Assembly (NCBI RefSeq): GCF_000972705.2
Contig: NZ_LATL02000296.1
Coordinates: forward strand, 1 to 6,490
DNA length: 6,490 nt
Direction of reading: 5' to 3'
From: Limnoraphis robusta CS-951
GTDB taxonomy: Bacteria > Cyanobacteriota > Cyanobacteriia > Cyanobacteriales > Microcoleaceae
In this document: one piece after another, positions 6,069-6,490 of the stretch
Layout of the letters: each line of letters begins with the position of its first letter
Position numbering within the stretch: position 1 is the first letter of the stretch
Made by a program: the position numbers and the translations under genes
Notes under the pieces: model-generated
What the model saw: the letters and a program-made list of their open reading frames with translations, nothing else
Told to the model about the DNA's origin: nothing
Databases searched by the model: none

Positions 6069-6092
6069 TTTGCTATCAGTATAATTTTAATC

Positions 6093-6097
6093 AAGGA
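6093..6097 (+). promoter_or_regulatory. Ribosome-binding site of the lectin-domain gene
   Basis: AAGGA ends eight bases before the ATG at 6106. It belongs to a 15-base leader (6094-6108) identical except at one position to the leader of the preceding paralogue. Confidence 0.78.
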
Positions 6098-6105
6098 CAA
6101 ATCTA

Positions 6106-6263
6106 ATGAATTATAACGACAACAAAACACCTCTGGAATACTACGAAAGAGCAATTCAAGAGTTAACTAATACTCGCGAACAGCTTCAAACCGAGTTGGA
6201 AAGTCTCAAACAGTTGAAGGATGAATTAAAATCCACACAGAATGAACTTGCAACAACCAAAGC
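6106..6263 (+). repeat. Direct repeat, copy 2: shared 5' coding module
   Basis: This is the partner of 4893-5050, in the same frame and with the same distance from the ribosome-binding site. Most of the roughly nine differences are silent, which suggests the protein sequence of the module is under selection. Identity ends at codon 53, and the C-terminal parts are unrelated. Confidence 0.93.
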
Positions 6264-6490
6264 GGAACTCAAAAAAGAAATGCAAGCCACAAACGCCGAT
6301 CTACAAAAGCAAAAAGAAAAGTTATATAGAATAGAAAGCGGTGTTTTTGCGGGAAGCGTTGAAAAAACCGAAGGATGGAAAGGAACTCTGACTGATACTA
6401 AAGGAGATAATCGCTTTATTCGACAATACATTGAGTTTAAGAAAGCTTTCAACAACCCTCCAAAAGTTGTAGTGGGAATCTCTTATGCTA
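6106..6490 (+). CDS. Coiled-coil protein with H-type lectin-like domain (3' end outside window)
   Basis: 128 codons are visible and the frame is open to the window end. Residues 1-53 repeat the beginning of the GUN4-domain protein (51 of 53 identical). The heptad coiled coil continues to about residue 73 and is much shorter than in that protein. From about residue 76 the sequence ESGVFAGS, then W91, then FIRQYIEFKKAFNNPPKVVV and GISYA fits the start of an H-type lectin domain. Such domains open with a 'sG.' strand, and an 'I.F.k.F..pP.V.vgi' core follows. H-type lectins are small beta-sandwich sugar-binding domains, often trimeric and attached to coiled coils, as in discoidins and snail agglutinin. 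The rest of the domain, including the sugar-binding residues, is beyond the window, so binding cannot be judged. No signal peptide is seen, which is odd for a lectin acting outside the cell. Confidence 0.82.
   Translation, partial: MNYNDNKTPLEYYERAIQELTNTREQLQTELESLKQLKDELKSTQNELATTKAELKKEMQATNADLQKQKEKLYRIESGVFAGSVEKTEGWKGTLTDTKGDNRFIRQYIEFKKAFNNPPKVVVGISYA

Noticed and set aside
6186..6455. Minus-strand open frame of 89 codons
   Set aside because: It is antisense to the coiled-coil and lectin coding sequence; its Ser/Phe-rich make-up simply mirrors Lys/Glu codons on the other strand.

Overview
The window looks like cyanobacterial chromosome. It carries four copies of the octamer GCGATCGC (HIP1-type; starts 324, 990, 2315, 3053), a ClpP of cyanobacterial ClpP1 type, a tRNA-Lys without an encoded CCA end, and a protein with a GUN4 domain, a family essentially confined to oxygenic phototrophs. 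I cannot name the genus; the intergenic palindromes suggest a filamentous lineage, but that is a guess.

Left half (1-3130) is mostly ordinary. Bases 1-86 look like the right end of an IS200/IS605-type element: a bulged hairpin followed by TCAA, with a possible last stretch of tnpB reading into it. Bases 87-317 hold no gene I can support. Then come a GalM-superfamily aldose epimerase (318-1214, GTG start), a well-formed promoter and tRNA-Lys(UUU) (1276-1347), and a conserved-looking 271-residue protein with two small ordered ends and a Ser/Thr-rich linker (1593-2408). A bidirectional terminator (2460-2495) separates it from the convergent clpP gene (2519-3130, minus strand).

Bases 3131-3659 are a 529-base spacer between the divergent clpP and the right half. 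It holds two small hairpins and a weak candidate clpP -10 box, and no convincing gene.

Right half (3660-6490) is accessory in character: AT-richer by eye, without HIP1 octamers, and full of repeats at several scales. Three same-strand genes encode long coiled-coil proteins. The first (345 aa) has an unrecognised C-terminal domain and an internal 37-residue duplication. The second (362 aa) has a heptad-rich coiled coil ending in a GUN4 domain. The third (cut by the window end) has almost the same first 53 residues, but its coiled coil leads into what looks like an H-type lectin domain. The second and third genes also share their leader: ribosome-binding site, upstream palindromic hairpins and the linkers between them.

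The layout therefore suggests a modular family in which a fixed leader and coiled-coil 'handle' is duplicated and joined to different C-terminal 'heads'. The simplest reading (inference) is that the handles let different heads assemble together. Nothing in the window gives the biological role, and no nuclease, protease or other effector enzyme is visible beside these genes.
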